This document shows positions 15,401 through 25,478 of a DNA stretch of 64,000 bases, one piece after another. The notes under the pieces are model-generated. The model worked only from the letters and a program-made list of their open reading frames with translations, was not told the origin of the DNA and did not search any database. Each line of letters begins with the position of its first letter. The first letter of the stretch is position 1. The DNA is from Trogon surrucura (taxonomy: Eukaryota > Chordata > Aves > Trogoniformes > Trogonidae). The stretch covers positions 10,834,501-10,898,500 of the forward strand of contig CM036633.1 in assembly GCA_020746105.1 (NCBI GenBank), given 5' to 3'. A program made the translations under genes and the position numbers.

Positions 15401-18400
15401 CCCACAAGGCAGGGTCCTGCCCCTTCTGCCGTGGCTGTTAGCCAGCCCATCCTCGGGGCCAGTGGACAAAGGCAGCTCATCAAGGCATCCCCTCCATGGA
15501 GGCTCATGTGCTGGACCACAACCTTGGCCAGAACAATTTTAAAACTGATGTGGGTTCGCCTGCCTGCAGGCAGCCGGGCGTGCACTGGGGCACTGTATTA
15601 ACAGCACAAGAAGACACGATTGTCCAAAACCTCAGAACCACAAGTGTTTACAAACAGAAGGTTGAAGCTGCAGAGGAAAGCAAGGGAGAGGCCTGTTCCA
15701 GACTCTGGAAGGCCTTCCACTGCTCTCCAACCAGCTCAGTTCAGCACTCCCAGGTCCAAACTGAGCTGAAGAGCCCCCAGACTGTGCAGGCAGCAGAGAT
15801 GGAGCTAAAAAGCAGTTTGAAAATCACAGAGACTCAGTATGGGCTGTCAGCATCATAAAGCTCTGCTGCCTTCTACAGATTTAAGAGTCGCCAGCTTCTA
15901 CCAAAGACACCAGCCCTTGGTCTTCTGGTGCTCAAAGCGCTCCACAATCACATATCCTCCCACCGTCTGATCTACCGAGGTGTTTGATACATGACAGAGA
16001 TATATCAAGGTGCCCAGAGCTGGGACAGGAGGGATGAGCCCAGCACAGCTGCCAGGCGGGAGCACACAGCCCTGCCCACGGCTCCAAGTGCATGGGGAAC
16101 TTCAGAAAGGCAGAAAATTCTCATAAATGAGGAAGTTTCTCATGTGAATCAATGTCAAAGAGTTTTTTCCACGTAAAACAGCTCTTTGTGCAACATAAAA
16201 AAAAAATCTTAAAACTTAGATTAAAACCCTTTCAAAGGAAAGCTTCCTGCAACCCTCTGGAGTCCCTTTGGGAATGGTTGTTGCCATCGTGTCCCCCTCC
16301 TAAGGGATGTCCCCGGTCTGGAAGACACCCTCCCGCCACCGCCTGATGTGACAGCTCCAGGAGAGAACTCGCACTCGATGGAACAGGGACGTCGGAGCAA
16401 AGGAAGAGCCATGAGCTCACCCACCCCCACGCACGGCAGGGTACAGTCACTGCAGAGGATGTGCTGGAGACTGAACCGGTCTCACACGCGATACCAGGAG
16501 GACCAAGCCGGCAGCACCCAACACCACAACCAAGCGAGCCAACAAGCCTCACAGGTACGTGTCTGCTGGGACCATCCCAGGGTTCTGTGAGCATCCCAGA
16601 TACCAAATAATTTGCTCCATATACCTGCAGGCATCTACCGAATACATTAACCTTTTTTCTTTTATCCTTCTCTAGACAGGCATCCTTCCAGTGGCTCTAT
16701 TTCAGCATCATCTTCCACCACCCATTCTCCAAGCTTGTCTGGCCAAGGGGAAGAAGGGAGCGTGTCAGAGGGAAGCTTTTCAAAAGCACTTTAAAATTTA
16801 AGCCCCACTGATTTCTGATTTCTACTGCCTTTAAGCCACAGAGCACACCAGAAAAGAATAAAAGTCTTCTCCACTGGCTTCAGCCATTTCCTTATATTGT
16901 ATAAGTAGGTTCAGCCAGTGTTTTAAACTTGGAGCAGCACGGAAGTTTGGTGATCGAAGCCCCACACCTCCTCACCACACGCTGCAAGCTCTTCCTGGAC
17001 TCCCCGCACCCCTCCTCCATCGTGTGCTTTACACTAGGTCCTGCCCAACCTGCAGCAGCTCACAGAGGGCGACACAGCACAAGGGGCTCACTGCAGCCCC
17101 AGACAGGCCACCCAGCTCTGAGCAGTACCGTCACAGGCCTCCGAACCCAAACCACCAGCCCAGCTTTTGGTTGACCTGCCAGTAAGCAGCGACCATCAGT
17201 GTTGGCCCCTTCATCTGGAAGAAGTCTCACGGCTCCTGCCAGACAGGGTCTTGGCCTGGATGAGATGCTCAGCACAAAGCGCTTACAACGCCGACCTCAG
17301 CAGGATCCTACCTTGGCAGAGATAAAGGAGATGGGCGCACAACCAAACATGCTTCACTTCCAGCAGCTTCAGAAGGTACCATCCATGGACTGAGCTGCTG
17401 GTGAGGGCAGGACTCAGGCAGAGGCTTCTGCGATGTAGCCAAAGCTGTGAGGCAGCCTCAACTGAATGTTTGTAGTCACAGAGCTCCTGCTCCATCCGAA
17501 GTGCTGGCAAAGCTTCACATCCTGGCCAGGCTGACCATCATGGTGCAGCGGTGTCCATTGGGTCACTTCCCAATAGTCCCAGTGCTCTCTGGAGGGGAAG
17601 GTCCCAGGTAAAGAGCCATGGCCGAGTTCCCAGGATCACAAAACTTAAACAAAGTTTGCATACCTGCGGCAACTTGGTGGCCAAGCCTGCTCTACCATAC
17701 GCAACGCTTGCAGACAGGGACCTTAGCACTGCTCAGGAACAGGGACTTCAGTATCGATTGTCCCCCAGACCCCTGCTGAGACTGCAGACAAGCCTTTTCT
17801 CCCTGCTCTGCAATCTGCGAGATATGCAGAAGGTCACGTGTCTGCTTGCGCGGCGACAGGCGATGGGCATCGCTAACAGCCAGCACGTCTTCGGGATGCT
17901 GGCAGCGCACAGCGCCGTGATTAGATAACAGAGCTGAGCAAATGCTTCGCCGATAAGAGCGGCTGCCCTCGCCATGCGGGCAAGGGAGCTAAAACAAAGA
18001 GCAGTAAAAAGATCACAGGCTGGGTGGCTGCTGGCTCAGTTTGGAGACGGGGCACGTTAAAAGTCCTCTATGAAATCCCAGGACAAAACTGCTTCTAGAG
18101 ACAGGAGGTGACGGCACCAAACGCACGAGGTGCTCCCCTGCAAAGCCAGCTGTTCAGATCCCGCTTGCTCAGATGTTCCTCTCACCATCAGTGGCGCCCA
18201 GCCAACAACTGCAGGCAGGGAGAAAAAAAAGCAGGAGCCCAGGCCCTCAATATAGGTGAGAAGTAATCAGTCCCACACAATGCAGAACACCTTCAGCACT
18301 TTTTAATTATTTGGCTTAAAACCCTGTATGCCAACAATTTCCACGTGGCTGACTGGCGAGTGAAGGAAGCAGATGGCTGAACAACGTGGGTGCAGGTACC

Positions 18401-21400
18401 CCAGCAGAGCACAGGTCTCCCAGCTGGCTCACCTCGAGCTGCTCTCTAGATTTCAGAAAAGACTTCAAGATGCCAAGGGAGGAGGTAATTTGTAACGTGT
18501 CTTACTACTGCATGAGCAGCGGTCTTCTAACCTACTCCTCCTGGAAGACACTACTGAGAAGAGAAAGGAGATGGCAAAGGGATGTAAAGAGGCTGCTTCA
18601 GTTCAGAGGTGAAGGCAGAGCAGAGCTTGTTCCTTTCCCCAGCTTAACACAATACCTAGCAAGCAGGAAGGGCACTGGTAACGAACAAAAAAACCTTCGC
18701 TCAAGAAACTGCCACAGCAGAGCTTCAGCAGGAGAAGCTTTAACCATTACGACGTTCACCAGCCATGCTACCACTTTCCCATGGCAGCAAATTCTGCAAG
18801 CCCCTGCTCAAGGCACTTGAGGAGAGACCTGAGCTCCCCTCTCCTCCTCCCAGCCCCTGTCTGCCCCAAGGAGCTGTGTCCTGCGGCCGTGGGGCAAAGG
18901 AGGGGGAGGATCTGCTGGCACAGGAGATATCCTGCACCTCAAGAGGACCCAGTTCCAAAATTTGCTTATCCTTGAAAGGCACTTTGGCTTGCTTGTTTCT
19001 CAAGAGCTCGAAACCCCTCAGCTTACTCAGATGGCCTCAAAAAAGGAAAATTAAGAAAAAAAAAAAGGGCAGGTAGTTGGAAAGGATGAGTCGAGTACAA
19101 GCCACCCTTCAGAGTCATTTCATATTAATATTTTACAGTTCCTGCTTTTTTCTTTCTTTTTTTTTTTTTTAAATACAGGCAACGGCTTTTCTCCACCTCC
19201 ACAGGACTGAGCTCATTTCACTGAAAGCAAGAACGCAATCAGGGTTTTCTCGAGGTGGTTGGTTTCTTTCCCCTCCTCTCTCTCCCCTATAAAACAAACA
19301 TCTGCTCCAAATTTTCAGCTCACTCTCTGAGCAAACTCTCTGAATTTTCTGACGTGTTTCAAGGCAAACAGATCAATTAGAAGCTGGCCTATAACCCCCC
19401 CCCAGCATGTGAAGTTATGAATGCAAGACCCTTCTATATTAAAAAAAGAATTACATAACACAGGAAGTTTAAAAAAATGCATAAAAGACAACTGACTCGA
19501 GGGATTAGCTCTACTTTGCTTTGGGTGATTAACAGAAAGAATAGAAAATTATTAGAGCTCTTCCCATCGTAACAGCCAGGCCCTCTGCAGAGCTGATTAG
19601 TAAGAAAGCAATTCACTGGTAATTAGAGCTGGCTGAAACCCTTTTGGATAAAACCAAATATTAATTGAAAAAAAATGTTTGAGGTTCTTTTCTTTTTTTT
19701 TTTTTTTGTGCAAACCAGGATAGCATTTTGCAGTTTCAGAAAAAGAAAAAAATACAGGAGGAGGAGGTGACTGCTTTTCAAAGTGAAAGGCTTCCCTCAC
19801 GGACAACTTGACCTCCTCCTCCCTCTGCTCCTCAGCTGACTCTGCTCCCGGAGAGCCACGGTGCTCTGGCGTGAGCTGAAGAGCTGAACAAAGAGCAGGA
19901 GATGGGTCCTTTCCAACAGAAGAGGTTCTTCATCTGGGAGCCCAGCTGGCTGGAGCCCCTGCTCTGCCCGCTGCTGGGTCAGAGCTGCTCACGGAGGGGA
20001 GGCGTGTGGGGACACACAGGCACACGATGACAATTAACACACAAGGTCACTCTTTATGCAACGCTCACAAAGCGCTACACAAGGGTCACAAAGCAAGGGG
20101 ACGAAGAAGAGGGCTCTCACACCACGCAAGGGCTTTCTCCTCCTCTCGGCCAACCTATCACGACACCTCCTGGCTCGTGGGCAGGAGGAAGGCAAGGTTG
20201 GGCAGTTTGATGGTGGCCAACGAGGCTGGCTGGTTGTCTCTACATCTATAGCGCGCATGGTGATGCCCATCAAACACAGCCACCGCCCGGTCAGCATCCC
20301 CCCAGTCCAATCTCACCCCTGTTAAGAGATGCTGTTCGACACTAAGGGCCTTGTCCTTACACGTCAAAAGCTCCTTCCAGAAGCCAGCTCAGATCCCATT
20401 CACTTCTATAAATAACCGGAAATAAAAGACGCCCCATCACCTCCAAGCACAAGCAGCATGGCCAGCAGAGTGGGCAGCCACACACCCGTCTGGCTGGGGA
20501 GAAGCTGTCAGACCGACAGCTGAGAAATCAAGGCATGGAAAGTGGGGGGTTCCTTGGATCCTCCTCCAGGCGTGCTCCTCTCTAGCGGCGGGGAGACCTG
20601 CAGCCTGCTCAGGCTCTGCTGCCCCGTCAGCTCCGATCACCCTGCACCAGAAAGCCAAGCACCACCAAAACAGAGCTTTTGACAAAGGTGAAGGCAAAAA
20701 AACAACCGGTTGACTTGCAACCACCCAGAGCTCAGAAGAGATCAGAAGTAGTGACAGACAAGCACCCACAGATCCTGGGGAGGCAGCAGCTCCACGACAC
20801 CACTCACAGTGATGGGGAAGCTCTGAAACGAGTGGCACCACGCCAAGGAACGAGACGACTGTGACTGTGCCCAGAAGCCCTCTCCTCCTGGCACACAGCA
20901 GCTTCAGCCCACGTGCCTGAGGCCACCTGGAGACGAGCCAGGTGACCCTGCCGTCCCCTTGTGCACTGCCTGCCACGTAGCAGGAGGCTTCCTGAGCTGC
21001 AGCCACGGGGGCTGTGCTCTGCCCAACGGGGTCAGCAATGCAGCCACGTCCCCCAGCACTGCCCACCCCTGCTCAGGACAAACACACATCTCGTTTCTGT
21101 AAAACCCACCCAGTGCTGAGAAAGGAGCACAGATCCTCCACACTGGAGACAGACACTGCTCCGAGACACGGCTGCCTACACAGACATGCCCTGAGACCTC
21201 CACATGTGATAAACCACTGATATTCACTTGTTCTGAAGCGAATAAAAACCCAAGATCATTCCTACTTAGGAAACTAACTTATGTCCAGGTAGTTCTGAAT
21301 CGCCTTTTTGGTCTCCATACATCAGGAAACACAAGAATATTCATTACCAACCCATGAACAGAGCAGTCTTTGACCTGCAGGCCCCCAGACATTGTCTGGT

Positions 21401-24252
21401 GGAGATGCTGTTCCATGTGAAGGAGCATCTCACCTCCTGACAGTTGGCTGCTCTCCTCTGCTCAGGGCCTCGCTCGCAGTGAAAATTAGGACCAAAAAAG
21501 CAAACCCCACTCTTTCTGCCAGCCCCAGCCTTCTGCTCCCCATGCCAACATGGCTTGTCCTCGTGGGGAAAAAAAGCTCAGTCACTGGTCATAGTTAAAA
21601 CTACCCCACACCAAGTGTGATTAGCTTGACCCCAGATCACTTCCCTCTCTGGTTCCTGCCATGGCCATGCAAACACTGTGCCATTAAAGGCTGGTCTTCA
21701 AGGAGGAGGATGAGCCAGGAAAGGAATACATCAGTGTATCTGTCACGCGAAGTGGAGCTCTCGCACACCTGGGTTTTCCTGGGCATCCTTTTTCCACCCA
21801 GAACGCACATCCAGATAAAAATAGGGAAGTTGGCCAGTAACCTCATATTGCCGGCCATCGATCGCGTGGTTTTGCCTCGCCTGCCTAGATACACAGTCAC
21901 TACTTGTGTACACAAGCCGATACTTCCACCTGGAGCTCCCATGCTCCTGTCCAGGAAGTGATCAAGCAAAGCTCTACTTCTCAGCCCTGCAAAGGAAGAG
22001 GAGCAAGAGGATGAGTGCTGCTCAGCGTGCTGGGTGACACCAGAGGAGGGCACTGAGGACAGGGCAAGATGCTTTGGTGCAGAGAGGAGGCCACGGGGAA
22101 AACATCCGGCATCAGAGAGATGGGGCTGAGGATACGGCAGCTCTTCATACTAATGTCCTCTTGTCCTCTCTCTCCAGCATGGCCCATCTTGCCTCTTGGG
22201 AGGGCTGCAGGCACTGAAGAAACATCACACATGTTGAGAGGTGCATGCCGGGGAACCCAGAGGCCACGGCCACCATCTGGCCAACTCACCCACGGCACAG
22301 CAGAGGAACCCCAAGTAATTTTCCACTGTTACGTTTAAAGAAACACAAGGCTATCCATTGTTCGCCAACTCTTGCTTTTCTTTCACTAGAAACCTGTGGA
22401 CGTTATTATTTTTTTGAGTTTGATCATCTCAGTTCCTGGGACATGCTCTCTGCCCCTACTGACCTGCTCTCGGCTGGCTGCACGGCACAAGGTTCTCATA
22501 GCTGAGACATTTTCATCACTGCTACCACTGCATTTTTGGTATGGACGTTCAAGTTCTCTACATTTCCCTGAAGTTAAGGTCCCATGCCTGCAGCATGTCC
22601 TTTGGTCCGTCCACAGGAACAATCGCGCATGTAGACATCAGTGGTGTCTATGGACCCACACGGTCTGTAGACACTGCCAGATAGCAGTGCCTCGCTGGTA
22701 AAAGAGATGGGTGCTTTGCCTGAGTTTAAGAACAACTTAAACCCAGGCCAACGGAGCGCTGCGCTCTCCTCCCTCTCTCACTGCCTCACGGTTCCTAGAG
22801 ACCACTCTGGGAGAGCTATAGGGGAGTTTCACATCATGGTGATGCTAACAGAGCCCAAGGCTCCCTCCAAATCTGCCTGGAGACACTGCCAGGGAGAAGC
22901 CAGAGGAGTCAGAGAGTCTTAAGGCAAACCAGTCTAGAAGCATCAACATTTTGCAGCCCTGCCAGAGATACAACCATTATCTCCACCTTCTTTCTTTACC
23001 TGGGCCCCTTCACGATACTAAAAGCATCCAGTCTTCCCACCCCGGGCCAGCAGCGCTTGCTAGGAGAGACACCACCACCTCCATGGTCTCACTGCGCTCC
23101 AGTCACATCCTTCGATGTAAGGAAGGCGGCTGCCAGGACTGAGGTCCCATCGCCTTCGTGCATATCGCACCGAGACCCCGTCCTCGTGCTGGCGCATGCA
23201 GGGGCGGGAAAGGCGATTTAAGAGAAATAGCAGCACCCTAGAAACCAGCGCTGAAGTTCAAAGTTTCCCAGCGTGGGGCCTCCTGACCCTCTTCCCCTTC
23301 CCACCCACGTCCGCGGTTTCACACCCGCGTTTCTCGCGCATCTTCCCGCCTGCCCTCCTCGTGCCGGGGCTCGGCGCCGCGCGTGGGCAGCCGAAGCCGT
23401 CCCGACCCGCAGCTCTGCCCGTAACTGCAAACCGGGCGGGCAGGGCCCGGGCTCCAGCCGACCCTGTGCCGGTTGTTCTGGGTTGGTTTTTTTCCTGCTT
23501 TTTGCCCTTTCCCTTTCATCTCATCTGTTGCTCCCAGATGCAGCCCTCAAAAGGGCTCAAACTAGTACCGCCTCCTTTCGAGGCTCCTCACGGCTGGTAG
23601 GTGCTGCCAGCCAAAGGACCGCCCGCGGCAAGGCACCTACTTTCCCCCGGGGGCAAGCTCGGTGCCCAAGGGGGATGCGGAGAGCCGGGGCGGCCATGGC
23701 GGTCCCCAGCCCGCGCATCCCCCGCGGCTCCCGGTTACCGGCAACGGGCCCCCGGGCGGGGAAATCGGGCACCTCCTCCGCCAACCCCGAGCTGCTGCTG
23801 CGCGGGGAGATGCCGGGCACAGAGACGCTGGGGTTTATTTTATTTTATTTTATTTTATTTTATTTTATTTTATTTTATTTTTCTCCCTTCCTTCCTTCCC
23901 ACCGAGCCCCACGAACGGCGGCTCCCCGGGACGGCTCCGGCCAGGGCCGCCCCGCACCCATCGCCCCGGGGGCTCCGGAGCCCTTTTCCTCTCCGTTCCT
24001 GCCCGAGCTTCCCCGTCGTCCCCGTCCTCCCCGCAAGCCCCTCAACTCACCGGCTCCCTCGATCTTCTCGGAGCCGCGGCTCCAGGTGACCTGCCGCGTC
24101 TCCAGCTTCACCTGGAAAGTTTTCCTTTCGGGTCGCTGCGACTTTTTGGAATAAAAGAGGGTCATGACGGTGCCCACCTCCAAACTGCGGCAGAGGTGGA
24201 AAGCCTCCGCCTCGCTGGGAGCCCCCGGACCGCTGCCCGGCCCGGCCGCCAT
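370..24252 (-). CDS. PLCG1: PLCG1 gene, 5' portion (coding exons 1-5)
   Basis: Phospholipase C gamma 1 hydrolyses PIP2 to IP3 and diacylglycerol at the plasma membrane, downstream of receptor and non-receptor tyrosine kinases. Five minus-strand exons (24051-24252, 4358-4510, 3951-4044, 3385-3432, 370-454) join in frame with GT-AG junctions to give 194 residues. These match the vertebrate PLCG1 N-terminus closely, including [40 protein letters not shown] and the NYRVPNM stretch. They cover the PH domain (exons 1-3) and the first part of the EF-hand region (exons 4-5). The catalytic X and Y boxes, SH2, SH3 and C2 domains lie beyond position 1, so the gene is cut by the window edge. It lies downstream of TOP1 in the same orientation, as in mammals. 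Identification rests on remembered family sequence, not a database search. Confidence 0.96.
455..3384 (-). other. PLCG1: PLCG1 intron 4
   Basis: A 2.9 kb GC-rich intron between coding exons 4 and 5. I see no repeats beyond short A or C/A runs (for example near 2400), and no conserved coding segment. The many open frames on both strands have no family resemblance. Confidence 0.85.
3385..3432 (-). CDS. PLCG1: PLCG1 exon 4 (start of EF-hand region)
   Basis: A 48-base exon encoding [16 protein letters not shown] plus two bases of the next Arg codon. The length and both phases fit the reading frame of exons 3 and 5. The acceptor is TTTAG|GTGG at 3433 and the donor GACAG|GTAAGG at 3384. The DRNRED segment is the first EF-hand loop of PLC gamma. 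Confidence 0.93.
3433..3950 (-). other. PLCG1: PLCG1 intron 3
   Basis: A 518 bp intron. Near its exon 3 end it holds a G8 run followed directly by a run of about ten A (3901-3919 on the plus strand). No other feature is seen. Confidence 0.85.
3951..4044 (-). CDS. PLCG1: PLCG1 exon 3 (end of PH domain)
   Basis: 94 bases encoding [20 protein letters not shown] and then [11 protein letters not shown], followed by a split Arg codon. This is the C-terminal helix of the PH domain and the linker to the EF hands. The acceptor is CCACAG|CC at 4045 and the donor AAAG|GTGAGG at 3950. Confidence 0.95.
4045..4357 (-). other. PLCG1: PLCG1 intron 2
   Basis: A 313 bp intron with a GTAAAG donor and a pyrimidine-rich acceptor. 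Nothing else is recognisable. Confidence 0.85.
4358..4510 (-). CDS. PLCG1: PLCG1 exon 2 (PH domain)
   Basis: 153 bases; one base from exon 1 completes a Val, then 51 codons in all, plus one base. It encodes [20 protein letters not shown], then [19 protein letters not shown] and [11 protein letters not shown], the central beta strands of the PH domain. The acceptor is TCTTAG|TGG at 4511 and the donor CAAG|GTAAAG at 4357. Differences from human are conservative (for example Asn for Thr after PGK). Confidence 0.97.
19090..19720. promoter_or_regulatory. AT-rich candidate conserved noncoding block
   Basis: About 630 bp of AT-rich sequence stands out inside the GC-rich PLCG1 intron 1. It contains several TAAT-core motifs (TTAATATT, GGATTAG, GATTAG, GGTAATTAG, TATTAATTG), a GATAA-like site and long T runs. 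There is no coding potential. The density of homeodomain-type cores in a distinct island of composition looks like an intronic enhancer or CNE, but conservation cannot be tested here. Confidence 0.3.
22964..23104 (+). repeat. Copy A of an unclassified 140 bp direct repeat
   Basis: This segment is matched at roughly 85-90% by 25339-25478 in the same orientation, essentially without indels after the first few bases. Shared runs include ACCTGGGCCCCTTC, CGATACTAAAAGCAT and ACACCTCCATGG-like sequence. It resembles no CR1, SINE or LTR I recognise. Similarity stops abruptly on both sides. Confidence 0.75.
23834..23882. repeat. (TTTTA)n microsatellite in PLCG1 intron 1
   Basis: About nine to ten pentamer units of TTTTA on the plus strand, followed by a CTTCC-rich run. 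It lies about 170 bp inside intron 1 from the exon 1 donor, within the CpG island. Pentamer arrays like this are usually length-polymorphic. Confidence 0.95.
24051..24252 (-). CDS. PLCG1: PLCG1 exon 1 (coding part)
   Basis: The exon encodes 67 residues plus one base, from ATG (24252-24250) to KIEGA. Its donor is G|GTGAG at 24050. The start [16 protein letters not shown] was chosen because it aligns with the short Gly/Ala-rich N-terminus of mammalian PLCG1; the conserved core [20 protein letters not shown] follows. The start context has C at -3 and G at +4, so it is not an ideal Kozak match. The frame stays open upstream to another ATG at 24723, which I take as a by-product of high GC. This segment begins the N-terminal PH domain, which binds membrane phosphoinositides. 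Confidence 0.95.
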
Positions 24253-24340
24253 CGGCTCCGCGAACAAAGGGGAGCGGGAGCGCCCGGAGCGCTCAGCGCC
24301 GCCCGCCGCGCCCCATGCCCGCCCGCCCGCCGCCGGCCCC

Positions 24341-24388
24341 GGGGAGGGGGGAGGAGGAGGAGGAAGGAGGAGCGAGGAAGGAGGAGGG
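24341..24388. repeat. Polypurine (GGA)-rich tract upstream of PLCG1
   Basis: An almost pure G/A tract on the plus strand, pyrimidine on the PLCG1 sense strand, lies about 90-140 bp upstream of the start codon. It is either 5' UTR or core promoter. Such mirror-like tracts can form triplex DNA and often sit in TATA-less promoters. Confidence 0.7.
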
Positions 24389-25135
24389 CAGCGCAGGGAA
24401 AGGGGCGGAGCGCGGCCCCGCGCGGGGGCGGGAGCGCCTGGGGCCCGCGGAGGGAGCGCATCCCCTCGCCCCGGGGGGTATCGGGGTGCGAGAGGGTCAC
24501 GCAGCGCGGGCGGTGGCGGCCGTGGGGTGTCGCGGTGACAGGGCATCCCCCGCGGCGTGGCAGGCGTCTGGGGTGGGGGGGTGTGCACCCCGCAGCACGC
24601 CCGGGGTACCCTGCTCCACACATGCGTGATACGCACCCCCCCGGCGTGTTTTGCGTGGGGCCCTGGGTGTGCGACACACACAGCCCGTGGGGTGGCAAGT
24701 GCGGGGTGCCAGGGGTGCCTCATCCCTCAGCACTCCTCATGCCGAGGGGCTCAGCCCCTCAAGGATCTGCCCCCACACGCCCCTGGTGTCCAGCGGGGGG
24801 GTCTGTCCAGTCCCCCACAGGAGGCAGCACAAAAGCAGGGTTAGAGAGGGTATCAGCGGCTGAATTGGGGAGGATTTCAAGGTGGTTTGTTCCATTCAAT
24901 GTGGTTAAAGCCTGCAATTTACTTTTCTGCGCTGCTGCTGGCCTTGCTCCCTGTGCCCTCCTCCCCATCAGGGCACCCCAGGGTGGGCTGGGCTCTCGGG
25001 CTGGTCAGGGACCGTGTCCTGGGTGCGGGACCACCCCCCACCCCAGCAGGCGATGCTGGCCGGGAGCCGGCCTGCCCGGGGGCGAGCACGGCCCCATCGT
25101 GAGAGAGCAGTGAAAAGGGCTGGAGGAGATGTACC

Positions 25136-25205
25136 CCTGTATATAAATGCATAGATATATGTGTATATGTGGACATAGAAAATATGCACACATACATATG
25201 TAAGT
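25136..25205. repeat. Imperfect TA/CA-rich simple repeat
   Basis: Degenerate alternating TATATG, TGTATA and ACACATA units upstream of PLCG1, next to GC-rich sequence. It looks like a decayed dinucleotide repeat. Confidence 0.6.
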
Positions 25206-25338
25206 GTGTTTGCAGGCCTGTGGCAAGGCAGCAAGTCGCCGAGCAGCCCTTGTCTCACTCTCCAGCTCATGGGTAGGTCTGGAAAGAATGTCTTTGCTAA
25301 GTGAGGTGCCTATTGCCAGACTAGATTGGTCCTACCAC

Positions 25339-25478
25339 AGAGATGTGACCATCATCTCAACCTTCTTTCTTCACCTGGGCCCCTTCGCGATACTAAAAGC
25401 ATTCAGCTTTCCCACCCCAGGCCAGCAGCACTTGCCAGGAGAGATGACAACACCTCCATGGCCTCGCTGCGCCCCAGG
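25339..25478 (+). repeat. Copy B of the unclassified 140 bp direct repeat
   Basis: The partner of 22964-23104, located 1.1 kb upstream of PLCG1 exon 1 in the space between PLCG1 and TOP1, while copy A is in intron 1. The two copies bracket the promoter and exon 1. Internal differences are mostly single-base changes with no gaps. The origin is unknown: either a dispersed repeat family or a local duplication. Confidence 0.75.

Larger units (their letters stand above)
4511..24050 (-). other. PLCG1: PLCG1 intron 1 (19.5 kb)
   Basis: The long first intron fills most of the left part of the window. It is GC-rich with scattered C/A-rich and homopolymer runs (14341-14355, 15318-15366, 19152-19172, 19688-19706). 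It also contains the AT-rich block at 19.09-19.72 kb, copy A of the 140 bp repeat, and the TTTTA microsatellite just inside exon 1. I recognise no CR1 copy and no other gene. First introns of this size often carry enhancers, but that is inference here. Confidence 0.85.
23200..24600 (-). promoter_or_regulatory. PLCG1: CpG island and promoter region of PLCG1
   Basis: The segment is very GC-rich with frequent CpG around coding exon 1. Upstream of the ATG there are GC boxes (GGGGCGG at 24402-24408 and GGGGGCGGG at 24424-24432 on the plus strand), but no TATA box. This fits a TATA-less CpG-island promoter reading toward lower coordinates, with the start site probably between about 24260 and 24450. 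The exact start site cannot be placed from sequence alone. Confidence 0.7.

Noticed and set aside
23662..25113. A long plus-strand open frame (483 codons) across the PLCG1 exon 1 region
   Set aside because: It runs through the microsatellite and antisense to PLCG1 exon 1. Its Pro/Arg/Gly-rich composition is what a CpG island gives by chance, and there is no family resemblance.
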